This document shows, one piece after another, positions 28,613-35,456 of a stretch of 35,456 bases of DNA. Source of the stretch: a virus; IMG/VR virus record IMGVR_UViG_3300032083_001839, positions 1-35,456 of that record. One strand, given 5' to 3'. A program made the translations under genes and the position numbers. Position 1 is the stretch's first letter, and each line of letters starts with the position of its first letter. Below the pieces are notes generated by a model. That model was given only the letters and a program-made list of their open reading frames with translations, had not been told where the DNA came from and did no database searches.

Positions 28613-28828
28613 ATGACAATCACGGCGAAGTTCAAGAAAGACGTTCAAACCCTCAAAGGGGCAGCAAACGGAGATTTCCTTCTTGATGTAAAGAACCCGA
28701 AACTTTTCAAAAAGGTTCGTAAGTTTTATGAGTCCAATGGTGTAGTTTTTTCAGGTGATCCTTTAGACGACTATGATATTTTGATGGAACAAATCTTTGT
28801 TGATCTTGAAGCAGTTGAAGCACGATGA
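28613..28828 (+). CDS. Small early protein, 71 aa
   Basis: The first gene behind a perfect early promoter. It begins MTITAKFKKDVQTLKGAANG, then DFLLDVKNPKLFKKVRKFYE, SNGVVFSGDPLDDYDILMEQ, an alpha/beta layout with one basic and one acidic face. It overlaps the next gene by 4 nt. Short, strongly expressed immediate-early phage proteins often act on host machinery, but nothing in the sequence shows a target. Confidence 0.7.
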   Translation: MTITAKFKKDVQTLKGAANGDFLLDVKNPKLFKKVRKFYESNGVVFSGDPLDDYDILMEQIFVDLEAVEAR

Positions 28829-29100
28829 ACGATCTAGATCCTAAGTCTGTTGCCTCAACAAAGACTATCATTATTCATGAACGATTTCCTTATCGTTTTG
28901 TTCAACGAGGCTATATTCAATTGAATGGAAATCCTGATTTCCGTATGCAAAAAGCACATGAATATACTAAAAAATATTCAGATGTTTATCTGTTTGATAA
29001 TGGAGACCAGATGCTTCTTGCTATCGAGGACTCAGAATATGCTAAATGGTTAGATCCAGATGGTGTACCTTGTTACTTGAAAGACTCAGTAAGTCGTTAA
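28825..29100 (+). CDS. Conserved small protein, 91 aa
   Basis: It begins MNDLDPKSVASTKTIIIHER, and has FPYRFVQRGYIQLNGNPDFR, AHEYTKKYSDVYLFDNGDQM and a C-terminal WLDPDGVPCYLKDS. This is a strand-helix-strand layout without metal or catalytic motifs. It is coupled by a 4-nt overlap to the previous gene and so shares the 28562 promoter. I do not recognise a domain. Confidence 0.65.
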   Translation: MNDLDPKSVASTKTIIIHERFPYRFVQRGYIQLNGNPDFRMQKAHEYTKKYSDVYLFDNGDQMLLAIEDSEYAKWLDPDGVPCYLKDSVSR

Positions 29101-29138
29101 ACTGACTCAGGTTAAGTTATAGATTCCATGTTATAGTT

Positions 29139-29702
29139 ATGCACAAAAAATTTAATGCACCATTTCTTTTTTGGACTGAAGTTCCTAATCATAAAGAAAT
29201 AAAAGAATATCTTTTACCAGAAATCAAAAAAGAGTATTCTGAAAACCAAGAAGATTATACTATACATTGGAAAAGTTACGTTTACACCTCCATCAGACAT
29301 CGAAATGAATTCATAAAGAAAGATTGGATTCTAGATTCTTTAGTCTGGAATCCTTTGGATCAATTGTTTTCAGAAATTGAAATGTCTATTCCACCAAATG
29401 AAAGTCATCTTGAAGACATTTGGTGGAACTATTATCCTGAAGGTGGTTATCAAGAAGCTCATACACATCTGAACACGTCTACTACCTTCTCAGCTGCATA
29501 TCTTTTAGATCTCAATGAGGAGAATAATACAATGTTTACAGATCTTTCACAGATGTTCTTCTTGCATAAGGAACTTGATACTAAAGATATGAAAGAAGGA
29601 ACGGTAATGATCTTTCCAGCAGACTTACTACACTATGTAATACCATCAAAAAAAGAAAGATGTACCCTTTCCTTTAACATATCAACAACGTTTACTTTAT
29701 AA
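29139..29702 (+). CDS. 2OG-Fe(II)-oxygenase-like protein (TIGR02466-like), 187 aa
   Basis: The pattern is the clearest of the small oxygenases here: WWNYYPEGGYQEAHTHLNTS with the HxH pair, then FSAAYLLDLNEENNTMFTD, a strand FPADLLHYVIPSKKERC with the distal histidine, and the RCTLSFNIS arginine. The N-terminal half is helical (DQLFSEIEMSIPPNE). It is followed after 2 nt by a longer unknown gene, with which it probably forms a pair. Substrate unknown. Confidence 0.75.
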   Translation: MHKKFNAPFLFWTEVPNHKEIKEYLLPEIKKEYSENQEDYTIHWKSYVYTSIRHRNEFIKKDWILDSLVWNPLDQLFSEIEMSIPPNESHLEDIWWNYYPEGGYQEAHTHLNTSTTFSAAYLLDLNEENNTMFTDLSQMFFLHKELDTKDMKEGTVMIFPADLLHYVIPSKKERCTLSFNISTTFTL

Positions 29703-29704
29703 TC

Positions 29705-30472
29705 ATGAAAAAAGTCTATTATTATCCAACAGAATCTGGATTTGGAACAGACGATGAATTGCTTGAGCCAGAAAGATCTGTTTTGGCTGATGATAGATTT
29801 TCTTTTCCAATAGAAGCAGCAATTTCTACTGCTGACAAAAGACTATCCTATTATGAATGTCCAGCTTGGTCACATAAAGCAAAACGAACTTTCATAGTTC
29901 GTAGTCCAATTGATATCAGGTTTGACTTTGATTTTAGTAAGTTCAAAGAAACTGGAGAAGTCTTTGTTAATAGTCCTCGTATAAGTGATGATACATATAA
30001 TGTACTAACTATACCAACGTTTGAAAGTCCTAAATGGTATCTAACAGATCCAGAAAAGTTAGTGATGCAATTAACAGCACCTCACTTTCTTTTTTGGACT
30101 AGAGAAAAAAACATTTGGATTGAACAAAGATCACATCCAAGTACATCTGCAAAAAATAATATAACCATAGTCAATGGTTGGTTCAATATTTCTTCTTGGC
30201 CAAGAACGATTTCATTTGCATATGATGTTTATGATACTAAGAAATCTGTTATTATCAAAAGGGGAGATCCAATCTATGAGGTTTGTTTTTACTCAAACAA
30301 TATCAATGATAAGTTTCAATTGATTAAAAGAGAACCACCAGAAGATCTCAAATTAAAAATTCATAGAAACATTAATCTAAAAAAATTGAGTCCAATCATG
30401 TCTAAAGACTTTATGTTTGGGCAACAAGAAAAAGAATCTAAATGTCCTTTTAGTTTTCTTTGGAAAAACTGA
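29705..30472 (+). CDS. Conserved cyanophage protein of unknown function, 255 aa
   Basis: A beta-rich protein. The N-terminus reads MKKVYYYPTESGFG; then YECPAWSHKAKRTFIVRSPI, LTAPHFLFWTREKNIWIEQR, SHPSTSAKNNITIVNGWFNI, SSWPRTISFAYDVYDTKKS, and a basic tail. No classical catalytic motif is visible, though the NGWFN and RSHPST segments look conserved. It directly follows an oxygenase, and such pairs recur in marine phages as I recall, so it may be a partner or substrate. It ends before a terminator, so it is the last gene of the accessory unit. Confidence 0.65.
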   Translation: MKKVYYYPTESGFGTDDELLEPERSVLADDRFSFPIEAAISTADKRLSYYECPAWSHKAKRTFIVRSPIDIRFDFDFSKFKETGEVFVNSPRISDDTYNVLTIPTFESPKWYLTDPEKLVMQLTAPHFLFWTREKNIWIEQRSHPSTSAKNNITIVNGWFNISSWPRTISFAYDVYDTKKSVIIKRGDPIYEVCFYSNNINDKFQLIKREPPEDLKLKIHRNINLKKLSPIMSKDFMFGQQEKESKCPFSFLWKN

Positions 30473-30520
30473 CCCCGTTGGTAAGGGTCATTAAATATGC
30501 CAACTGGCGAGCCTGATCCC

Positions 30521-30552
30521 AAAAAGACCCTTGACAACAGGGGTCTTTTTTA
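30521..30552 (+). terminator. Intrinsic terminator before the sugar island
   Basis: AAAAAGACCC (30521-30530) pairs perfectly with GGGTCTTTTT (30541-30550), with further TTG/CAG pairing around an ACAA loop. The loop region holds the next promoter's -35. Confidence 0.85.
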
Positions 30553-30559
30553 GTATGAT
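30531..30559 (+). promoter_or_regulatory. Sigma70-type early promoter in the terminator loop
   Basis: TTGACA (30531-30536), 17 nt including the terminator 3' arm and T-run, then TATGAT (30554-30559), 26 nt before ATG 30586. Confidence 0.75.
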
Positions 30560-30585
30560 ACATACAAAGGAATTTAAATTAAAAC

Positions 30586-31644
30586 ATGTCCGAATATAAA
30601 AAAACAGCATTGGTCCTAGGTGCTGGTGGATTTATCGGGAGTCATATGGTAAAGCGCCTTCGAGCAGAAGGCTATTGGGTTCGTGGTGTTGATCTAAAGA
30701 GACCTGAGTATTCTGATACTGAAGCAAATGAATTCATTCAAGGTGACTTGCGCGATAGAAGTTTTGTTCGTCGTTGTATTCGTACCACTGGTGTCAATGG
30801 TGGGTTCTATGCACAGATTGTAGATAAGTTTCTCTCACCTTTTGATGAGATCTATCAGTTTGCTGCTGATATGGGTGGAGCAGGATTTGTATTCACTGGT
30901 GAAAATGATGCAGACATTATGCACAACTCAGTGTCTATCAATCTGAACGTACTTGAAGAACAACATCTTCTTAATCTGGATAAGGATGTAAACCAGACCA
31001 AAATTTTCTATTCTGGTTCTGCTTGCATGTATCCAGAGTATGCTCAAGAAGAAACAAACAATCCTGGACTGAGAGAAAATGACGCATATCCAGCCGCACC
31101 AGACTCTGAGTATGGATGGGAGAAACTCTTCAGTGAGCGTCTCTACTTTGCTTACAATCGTAACCATGGTATCCCTGTTCGGGTTGCTAGGTATCATAAT
31201 ATCTTCGGACCTGAAGGGACCTGGGACGGTGGCAGAGAAAAGGCACCAGCTGCAATCAGCCGTAAAGTCGCTTACCTCCCAGAGGTCGGTGGAGCTATCG
31301 AGGTGTGGGGAGATGGCCTACAAACTCGTTCCTTCCTGTACGTTGACGAATGCATTGAAGCAACTAGAAGACTAATGGATAGTGACTTCATGGGACCTGT
31401 GAATATTGGTTCTGAAGAGATGGTCAGTATCAATCAATTAGTTGAGATTGCTGCTAAAGTTTCTGGTAAGGTTGTTAGGAAAAAGTATAAACTGGATGCA
31501 CCTACTGGTGTTCGTGGACGCAACTCTAATAATGATCTAATTAGTGAGAAACTTGGATGGGATTATAGTCAAACTCTAGAAGAAGGTATTCGCAAAACAT
31601 ACATATGGATTCAGGAGCAAATTAATGCAGCGTCACAAGTTTAA
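30586..31644 (+). CDS. GDP-mannose 3,5-epimerase-like SDR enzyme
   Basis: A 352-residue extended short-chain dehydrogenase. The NAD-binding motif is LVLGAGGFIGSHMVKRL. The catalytic region has SGSACMYPEYAQ, and EYGWEKLFSERLY with the YxxxK pair. RYHNIFGPEGTWDGGREKAP, then AAISRKVA, and WGDGLQTRSFLYVDECIE match plant GDP-mannose 3,5-epimerase closely, including PVNIGSEEMVSIN and GVRGRNSNN. The enzyme converts GDP-D-mannose to GDP-L-galactose (and GDP-L-gulose), used in sugar polymers. It leads the glycan island from the 30531 promoter and is overlapped 20 nt by the GT10 gene. Assignment is good; the phage role is inferred. Confidence 0.85.
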   Translation: MSEYKKTALVLGAGGFIGSHMVKRLRAEGYWVRGVDLKRPEYSDTEANEFIQGDLRDRSFVRRCIRTTGVNGGFYAQIVDKFLSPFDEIYQFAADMGGAGFVFTGENDADIMHNSVSINLNVLEEQHLLNLDKDVNQTKIFYSGSACMYPEYAQEETNNPGLRENDAYPAAPDSEYGWEKLFSERLYFAYNRNHGIPVRVARYHNIFGPEGTWDGGREKAPAAISRKVAYLPEVGGAIEVWGDGLQTRSFLYVDECIEATRRLMDSDFMGPVNIGSEEMVSINQLVEIAAKVSGKVVRKKYKLDAPTGVRGRNSNNDLISEKLGWDYSQTLEEGIRKTYIWIQEQINAASQV

Positions 31645-32428
31645 TCTTGTAGGTGATACCTTTACTCACCTGACAAACGGAAATAAAGGATACTCTGTTC
31701 ATGGAAAAGAATCTCAATATATTGAATGGGTAAAGGATGGTGGAGAAGCTACATTTTATATTGATAGCACTCTACCATACGCATGGATTGATCCGAAACC
31801 AGGTCCAAAATATGCCTGGTTGTTGGAATCAAAATATATTACACCACAGATTGTTGATTCAGTAAAAATGAATTCTCAACAATACATAGATACTTTTGAC
31901 GCAATCTTTACTCACAATCAAGACTTGCTTTCAATTCATCCTAAATTTAAATGGTGCCCTGCTCAAGGGTTTTGGATCAAAGAACCTAAGATCTATGAGA
32001 AATCAAAAATGATTTCCATGATTGCATCAAACAAGAGAATGTGTCAAGGGCATACAACTCGTTTAGAATGGGTGGAAAGACTAAAAGATCAAGTTGATCT
32101 TTATGGCCGTGGATTCAATGAGATCTTACATAAAGAAGAAGGTCTTTGTGATTATATGTTCTCAGTTGCTATTGAGAATGGACAATATGAAACTTACTTC
32201 ACTGAAAAACTACTTGATTGTTTCGCAACAGGAACTATTCCTGTTTATCTTGGAGCTCCTGACATTGGCAAATACTTCAATCCTGATGGTATAATTACTC
32301 TTAGTGATGAGTTTTACATTTCAGATGAACTCTATTCCAGTAAAATGGATGCTATCAAAGACAATCTAGAGATTGTCAAAAAAATGGAAGTCCTTGAAGA
32401 CTTTATTTACCTTACTTATTTCTGCTAA
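31625..32428 (+). CDS. GT10 (fucosyltransferase-like) glycosyltransferase
   Basis: A 267-residue single-domain protein. The C-terminal part carries the GT10 signature: MISMIASNKRMCQGHTTRLE, WVERLKDQVDLYGRGFN, DYMFSVAIENGQYETYFTEK, LLDCFATGTIPVYLGAPDI. This is the donor-binding half of alpha-1,3-fucosyltransferases. The donor should be a GDP-sugar such as GDP-L-fucose, or possibly GDP-L-galactose given the upstream epimerase. The N-terminus starts in the last 20 nt of that gene. No signal or membrane anchor is seen, so it would act in the host cytoplasm. Confidence 0.8.
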   Translation: MQRHKFNLVGDTFTHLTNGNKGYSVHGKESQYIEWVKDGGEATFYIDSTLPYAWIDPKPGPKYAWLLESKYITPQIVDSVKMNSQQYIDTFDAIFTHNQDLLSIHPKFKWCPAQGFWIKEPKIYEKSKMISMIASNKRMCQGHTTRLEWVERLKDQVDLYGRGFNEILHKEEGLCDYMFSVAIENGQYETYFTEKLLDCFATGTIPVYLGAPDIGKYFNPDGIITLSDEFYISDELYSSKMDAIKDNLEIVKKMEVLEDFIYLTYFC

Positions 32429-32430
32429 CT

Positions 32431-33063
32431 ATGGGACAAATTAATCATCCAGTCAAACTGAAGAAAATGCTTCAGGATTTTGACATTAAGAATTTTGTAG
32501 AGAGTGGAACTGGAGATGGTTCTAGTATGGATAAAGTCCTTCTCACTGAAGTTGTAGACGATTCATATGGTGTAGAACTTGATGATGGTCTTTATAAAAA
32601 ATTAGAGAAAAAATATAATAGTCTGGATTATGTCCACCTTTATAATGGATATACAGAGGATCGTTTTACTGATGTTCTGAATGATCTTGGTGATACTCCA
32701 ACTCTATTCTGGCTAGATGCACATTTTCCTGGTGCAGACTATGGAGATGCTAGTTATGGTGCTGAGGAAGATATTGATAAGCGTCTTCCTATGGAGAAAG
32801 AACTTCGTGTCATGAAGGACAATCGTGATCTATCAAAAGATATTATCTTCATGGACGATTTACGAATCTATGTTGATCGCCCTTTCGTTGCTGGTTCATG
32901 GCCTCAAAGAAAACTATATGGTGGTGATGGATATGACTTTGTTGAGGAGATTATTGGTGACACACATATCCTAATTGAACATCATGGAGATCAGGGGTAT
33001 CTTTTAGCGTTCCCAATTGATACTGCAGAAGAAAAAATTAGAGAAATTCTTAATGAAATCTAA
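32431..33063 (+). CDS. Methyltransferase-like protein
   Basis: A 210-residue protein. FVESGTGDGSSMDKVLL resembles motif I of a SAM-dependent methyltransferase, followed by SYGVELDDGLYKKLEKKY (acidic residue after the second strand) and TLFWLDAHFPGADYGDASYG. The last motif, WLDAHFPG, is a hallmark of a family found in phage and bacterial sugar or surface gene clusters. The methyl acceptor is not shown; a sugar hydroxyl is plausible in this neighbourhood. It starts 2 nt after the GT10 gene and is overlapped by 11 nt by the next. Confidence 0.7.
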   Translation: MGQINHPVKLKKMLQDFDIKNFVESGTGDGSSMDKVLLTEVVDDSYGVELDDGLYKKLEKKYNSLDYVHLYNGYTEDRFTDVLNDLGDTPTLFWLDAHFPGADYGDASYGAEEDIDKRLPMEKELRVMKDNRDLSKDIIFMDDLRIYVDRPFVAGSWPQRKLYGGDGYDFVEEIIGDTHILIEHHGDQGYLLAFPIDTAEEKIREILNEI

Positions 33064-33775
33064 TGTTATTGTCCTTCAGCAAGGTGGCTTGGGGGACATC
33101 TTTTTTATTCAAAAACTTTGTAAAAAACTTTCTGTAAATTATAATGTATATCATCCAGTCACATCAGAAATGTGGAACGCTGGTGTCAATCAATTAATCA
33201 CTGAAGATTTTAAATGTGGAATAGATCTTGATCTACCACAAGATAATGTGATGTTATATGATTGTTCTAATCAACCAAAACCTAATGGTTCTGTTGATAT
33301 TATGACATCAAAATATGCAGCTACTGGTTTTGGTTGGCATGATTGGAGAGAATATTTTACTTACAAACGTAATTATGAAAGGGAATCCAATCTAAAAGAG
33401 ACTTTGGGTATTCAGGATGGAGAGCCATTCATCTTTGCAAATAAGTGGTACAGTTTTCGTAAACCACACGAAGGTGTTGAATTGAGTATTCCAAAAGATT
33501 ATGATGGTAAAGTTATCTGGATGGATACAGATCTAACTCCAAGTGTATTTGATTGGTGTTGGGTTATGGAAAATGCAGAGCAAATTCATATTGTTGATAC
33601 TTGCCTAAATTATATCGTAGACACTCTCAACATTAAGGCAGACACTTTGATCTGTCACCCAAGGCATTATAAAAATACAGAGGAATGCGTTGGAAAATTA
33701 TTCAATGCACCTTGGCAATGGGTTGATTATGAAAGATGGTTGTGGCGTGAAAAAGTTCCTCAGGAGTTAGAATGA
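33053..33775 (+). CDS. GT9-like glycosyltransferase, copy 1
   Basis: A 240-residue protein. The start is ATG 33053, inside the last 11 nt of the previous gene, giving MKSNVIVLQQGGLGDIFFIQ; a longer frame from further upstream has no support. The GGLGD motif is the N-terminal signature of GT9 heptosyltransferase-like GT-B enzymes. YAATGFGWHDWREYFTYKRN, then the strand-rich C-terminal half with FDWCWVMENAEQIHIVDTCL, align with the next gene. It is shorter than bacterial heptosyltransferases (about 320-350), so it may be a reduced GT-B fold. Sugar donor unknown. Confidence 0.65.
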   Translation: MKSNVIVLQQGGLGDIFFIQKLCKKLSVNYNVYHPVTSEMWNAGVNQLITEDFKCGIDLDLPQDNVMLYDCSNQPKPNGSVDIMTSKYAATGFGWHDWREYFTYKRNYERESNLKETLGIQDGEPFIFANKWYSFRKPHEGVELSIPKDYDGKVIWMDTDLTPSVFDWCWVMENAEQIHIVDTCLNYIVDTLNIKADTLICHPRHYKNTEECVGKLFNAPWQWVDYERWLWREKVPQELE

Positions 33776-34533
33776 AAACTGGATTGATTTATCAACCATG
33801 TGGGCTTGGAGATATTCTTTTCCTACAAAAAGGCGCACATTATATTCAAAATGAACTTGGATATAAAGTATATTGGCCTGTGATTCATGAATTCAAATGG
33901 TTAAAGGATTATATTCCTGACTTTGAATTTGTATCCTGGGGAGACGATAGTAATCCAGTAAATGGCAGCACGGAACCTATTCCTGAGTCCTGTCAATTCC
34001 CACACAAAGACAAATATATTCATGGAGCTCCAAGTAAAATGGAACCTGATTTATTTTTCTTTCAGGGATTTGGTGATTACCAACCAATAATGAAGGGGAA
34101 ATATGATAACCTCGGACTTGATTGGAAAGACTGGAGAGATTATATTCATTTCAATAGAAATATTGAAAAGGAGAAAGAACTGTATTATAATGTTCTTGGT
34201 TTAAAAGATGATGATGAGTTTGTCTACGTCAATCGTCTTTGGTGTACAAGACCAAAACTAGAGTTCTTCCCACACATTCCAGCAGACTCTCAAAGTTATG
34301 GTGGATATAAAGTAGTGGAGAACCAAATTATTCCTGGTTACTCTTTGTTTGATTGGTGTATGGTTTTTGAAAAAGCATCCGCTGTATTCATGATAGAAAC
34401 AGCAATCAATTATATTTTTGAGTCACCACAACTCTTTGAAACCATGTCTAAAAAACCACTATACCTTTGGCATAGGTGGGGAGACTGGTCTCAAGTTCGT
34501 TACCTTTTTAATTTACCTTGGAGATATCAATGA
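33772..34533 (+). CDS. GT9-like glycosyltransferase, copy 2
   Basis: A 253-residue paralog of the preceding gene, overlapping it by 4 nt. It begins MKTGLIYQPCGLGDILFLQK, with the same GLGD(I)-F-(I/L)QK motif, then LGLDWKDWRDYIHFNRN and YSLFDWCMVFEKASAVFMIE, TAINYIF. The shared blocks with copy 1 are GLGDI-x-F, WxDWRxY, RN-x-E, FDWCxVxE and NYI, with low identity elsewhere, so the duplication is old. It probably adds a second sugar in the same pathway. Donor and acceptor unknown. Confidence 0.65.
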   Translation: MKTGLIYQPCGLGDILFLQKGAHYIQNELGYKVYWPVIHEFKWLKDYIPDFEFVSWGDDSNPVNGSTEPIPESCQFPHKDKYIHGAPSKMEPDLFFFQGFGDYQPIMKGKYDNLGLDWKDWRDYIHFNRNIEKEKELYYNVLGLKDDDEFVYVNRLWCTRPKLEFFPHIPADSQSYGGYKVVENQIIPGYSLFDWCMVFEKASAVFMIETAINYIFESPQLFETMSKKPLYLWHRWGDWSQVRYLFNLPWRYQ

Positions 34534-35024
34534 TCGAAACTATTGAATTTCAACATAAGTGGTATCCTAAATTTCAAACTGAAGGAAATGCATCTCAGTT
34601 TGCTATTCCTTTTGCCCTGCATGTTTGCAAAGGTCTTGGTTATGATATTGGATGCATGAAACCAGAGTGGGCTTTACCTAATGCCACTCCCATTGATCTT
34701 GATTTTGATGATCCATGGGATGCTGATAATCTTCCAGAAAAGGTTTTTCCAGACTACATCTTTTCTAGTCATTGCTTGGAACATGTTCCTGACTGGGTGG
34801 CTACTATGGATTATTGGCATGAAAAACTTAGAGAGGGTGGAACTTTATTCTTATATCTTCCCGATTTTAGTCAAAGGTATTGGAGACCTTGGAACAATTA
34901 CAAGCATAAGCATGTATTCACTCCAGACATTATTGAACAATATATGTTTGATCGTGGATATAAAAATATATTTGTATCAGGTATAGATCTTAATAATTCA
35001 TTCATGGCAATGGGACAAAAATGA
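34530..35024 (+). CDS. SAM-dependent methyltransferase, 164 aa
   Basis: ATG 34530 overlaps the previous stop by 4 nt; a TTG at 34518 is less likely. Class I methyltransferase features: GLGYDIGCMKPEWALPN (motif I, degenerate), TPIDLDFDDPWDADNLP (acidic loop), DYIFSSHCLEHVPDWVATMD (the SxHxLEH motif IV), and LREGGTLFLYLPD (motif V/VI). It is the Methyltransf_11/23 type, usually acting on small molecules or sugars. Its position points to methylation of a sugar nucleotide or glycan made by this cluster. Confidence 0.75.
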   Translation: MIETIEFQHKWYPKFQTEGNASQFAIPFALHVCKGLGYDIGCMKPEWALPNATPIDLDFDDPWDADNLPEKVFPDYIFSSHCLEHVPDWVATMDYWHEKLREGGTLFLYLPDFSQRYWRPWNNYKHKHVFTPDIIEQYMFDRGYKNIFVSGIDLNNSFMAMGQK

Positions 35025-35179
35025 AGATTGAGATTGAGTTTTCCAAAGATGTAGATTACCCAAAAGAAAAGTTGGGCACATTCATTTGGAACTATATTGA
35101 AGACGATTGTCATATCACTGGATTCGGTGATTCAATAGGAGAGTGCTTTGAAGAGATTATTCGTTACAGAACAATGTGA
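35021..35179 (+). CDS. Small protein, 52 aa
   Basis: ATG 35021 overlaps the methyltransferase stop by 4 nt and runs to TGA 35177-35179. The product begins MKIEIEFSKDVDYPKEKLGT, continues FIWNYIEDDCHITGFGDSIG and ends ECFEEIIRYRTM: a strand-helix-strand-helix layout without catalytic motifs. Its coding frame, coupling and composition support it. Function unknown. Confidence 0.65.
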   Translation: MKIEIEFSKDVDYPKEKLGTFIWNYIEDDCHITGFGDSIGECFEEIIRYRTM

Positions 35180-35194
35180 TGGGGGTAAAGGATT

Positions 35195-35456
35195 TTGAAG
35201 ATTGTTTTTGTAAATGGGTGCTTTGATATTTTGCATCCTGGGCATATTGCAATGTTTGAATGTGCGAGAAGTCTTGGAACCAAACTGATTGTTGCTATTG
35301 ACTCTGATGAAAAAGTAAAACAAATGAAAGGTGATTCAAGACCTGTCAACAGTCAAGATGATAGGAAATTTATTCTTGAGGCCATTCGACACATAGATGA
35401 GGTAATCATTTTTAATTCTAAAGATGAACTACAGGAACTTGTCAAAACGATAAAAC
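35195..35456 (+). CDS. Heptose-1-phosphate adenylyltransferase-like (HldE/RfaE domain II), 5' end
   Basis: The gene begins at TTG 35195 after an AAAGGA site and is cut by the window edge; 87 codons are visible. KIVFVNGCFDILHPGHIAMF contains the nucleotidyltransferase HxGH motif (HPGH), then LGTKLIVAIDSDEKVKQMKG, and RPVNSQDDRKFILEAIRHID is the typical next block. This is the domain that adenylates a sugar 1-phosphate in ADP-heptose synthesis; related glycerol-phosphate cytidylyltransferases are the alternative. With two GT9-like enzymes just upstream, a heptose route is a consistent guess. The C-terminal part, which would settle it, lies outside the window. Confidence 0.8.
   Translation, partial: MKIVFVNGCFDILHPGHIAMFECARSLGTKLIVAIDSDEKVKQMKGDSRPVNSQDDRKFILEAIRHIDEVIIFNSKDELQELVKTIK

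Noticed and set aside
30470-30491. Hairpin TGACCC/GGGTCA after the 29705 gene
   Set aside because: No T-run follows, and a perfect terminator lies 30 nt further on.

Overview
This window is part of the genome of a T4-like cyanophage, a contractile-tailed phage of marine Synechococcus or Prochlorococcus. The evidence is the T4 replication core in T4 order (gp44, gp62, RegA, gp43, UvsX, gp41, gp61, NrdA, NrdB) combined with typical cyanophage extras: a phage Hsp20, MazG, many 2-oxoglutarate/Fe(II)-oxygenase-like proteins, and tiny conserved proteins. All genes lie on the + strand. The sequence is AT-rich and tightly packed, with many 4-nt ATGA or GTGA start/stop overlaps. No photosynthesis gene (psbA, psbD, hli) is visible here.

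Layout. (1) 1-11450, replication: the end of an unassigned phage protein, clamp loader gp44, an Sm-like small protein, a DruA-like protein (tentative), an oxygenase, clamp loader gp62, RegA, Hsp20, two further Sm-like paralogs, DNA polymerase gp43, UvsX, helicase gp41 and a second oxygenase. (2) 11447-12585, a short early unit with MazG. (3) 12586-17934, a block that looks late or structural: a possible nuclease-fold protein, an NMNAT-like nucleotidyltransferase, virion-type proteins and a coiled-coil membrane protein. (4) 17830-23002, primase gp61, ribonucleotide reductase NrdA/NrdB, a 39-aa protein and an oxygenase. (5) 23016-24467, one long late, probably virion protein. (6) 24488-30472, an early accessory region: a GIY-YIG endonuclease, an exported lysozyme-like enzyme, more oxygenase-like proteins, three tRNAs (Arg-UCU, Asn-GUU, Gly-UCC) and several small proteins. 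(7) 30521-35456, a sugar/glycan island: GDP-mannose 3,5-epimerase, a GT10 fucosyltransferase-like enzyme, two methyltransferases, two GT9-like glycosyltransferases and the start of a heptose-phosphate adenylyltransferase-like gene.

Regulation can be read directly. Host sigma70-type early promoters (TTGACA or one mismatch, exactly 17 nt, TATAAT-like) occur at 5068, 11447, 17830, 24495, 25117, 28562 and 30531. Late TATAAATA boxes occur at about 4517, 16233 and 23016. Intrinsic terminators sit at unit boundaries. At three of them the -35 hexamer lies inside the terminator hairpin and the terminator's U-tract DNA forms part of the 17-nt spacer, a compact terminator-promoter composite. I consider this the most distinctive structural pattern here, followed by the epimerase/fucosyltransferase pairing and the series of oxygenase-fold proteins.

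Working together: gp44/gp62 load the clamp for gp43, gp41/gp61 form the primosome, UvsX drives recombination, NrdA/NrdB and MazG shape nucleotide supply, and RegA represses translation of early messages. The downstream accessory genes probably modify host or virion surface glycans and small molecules.
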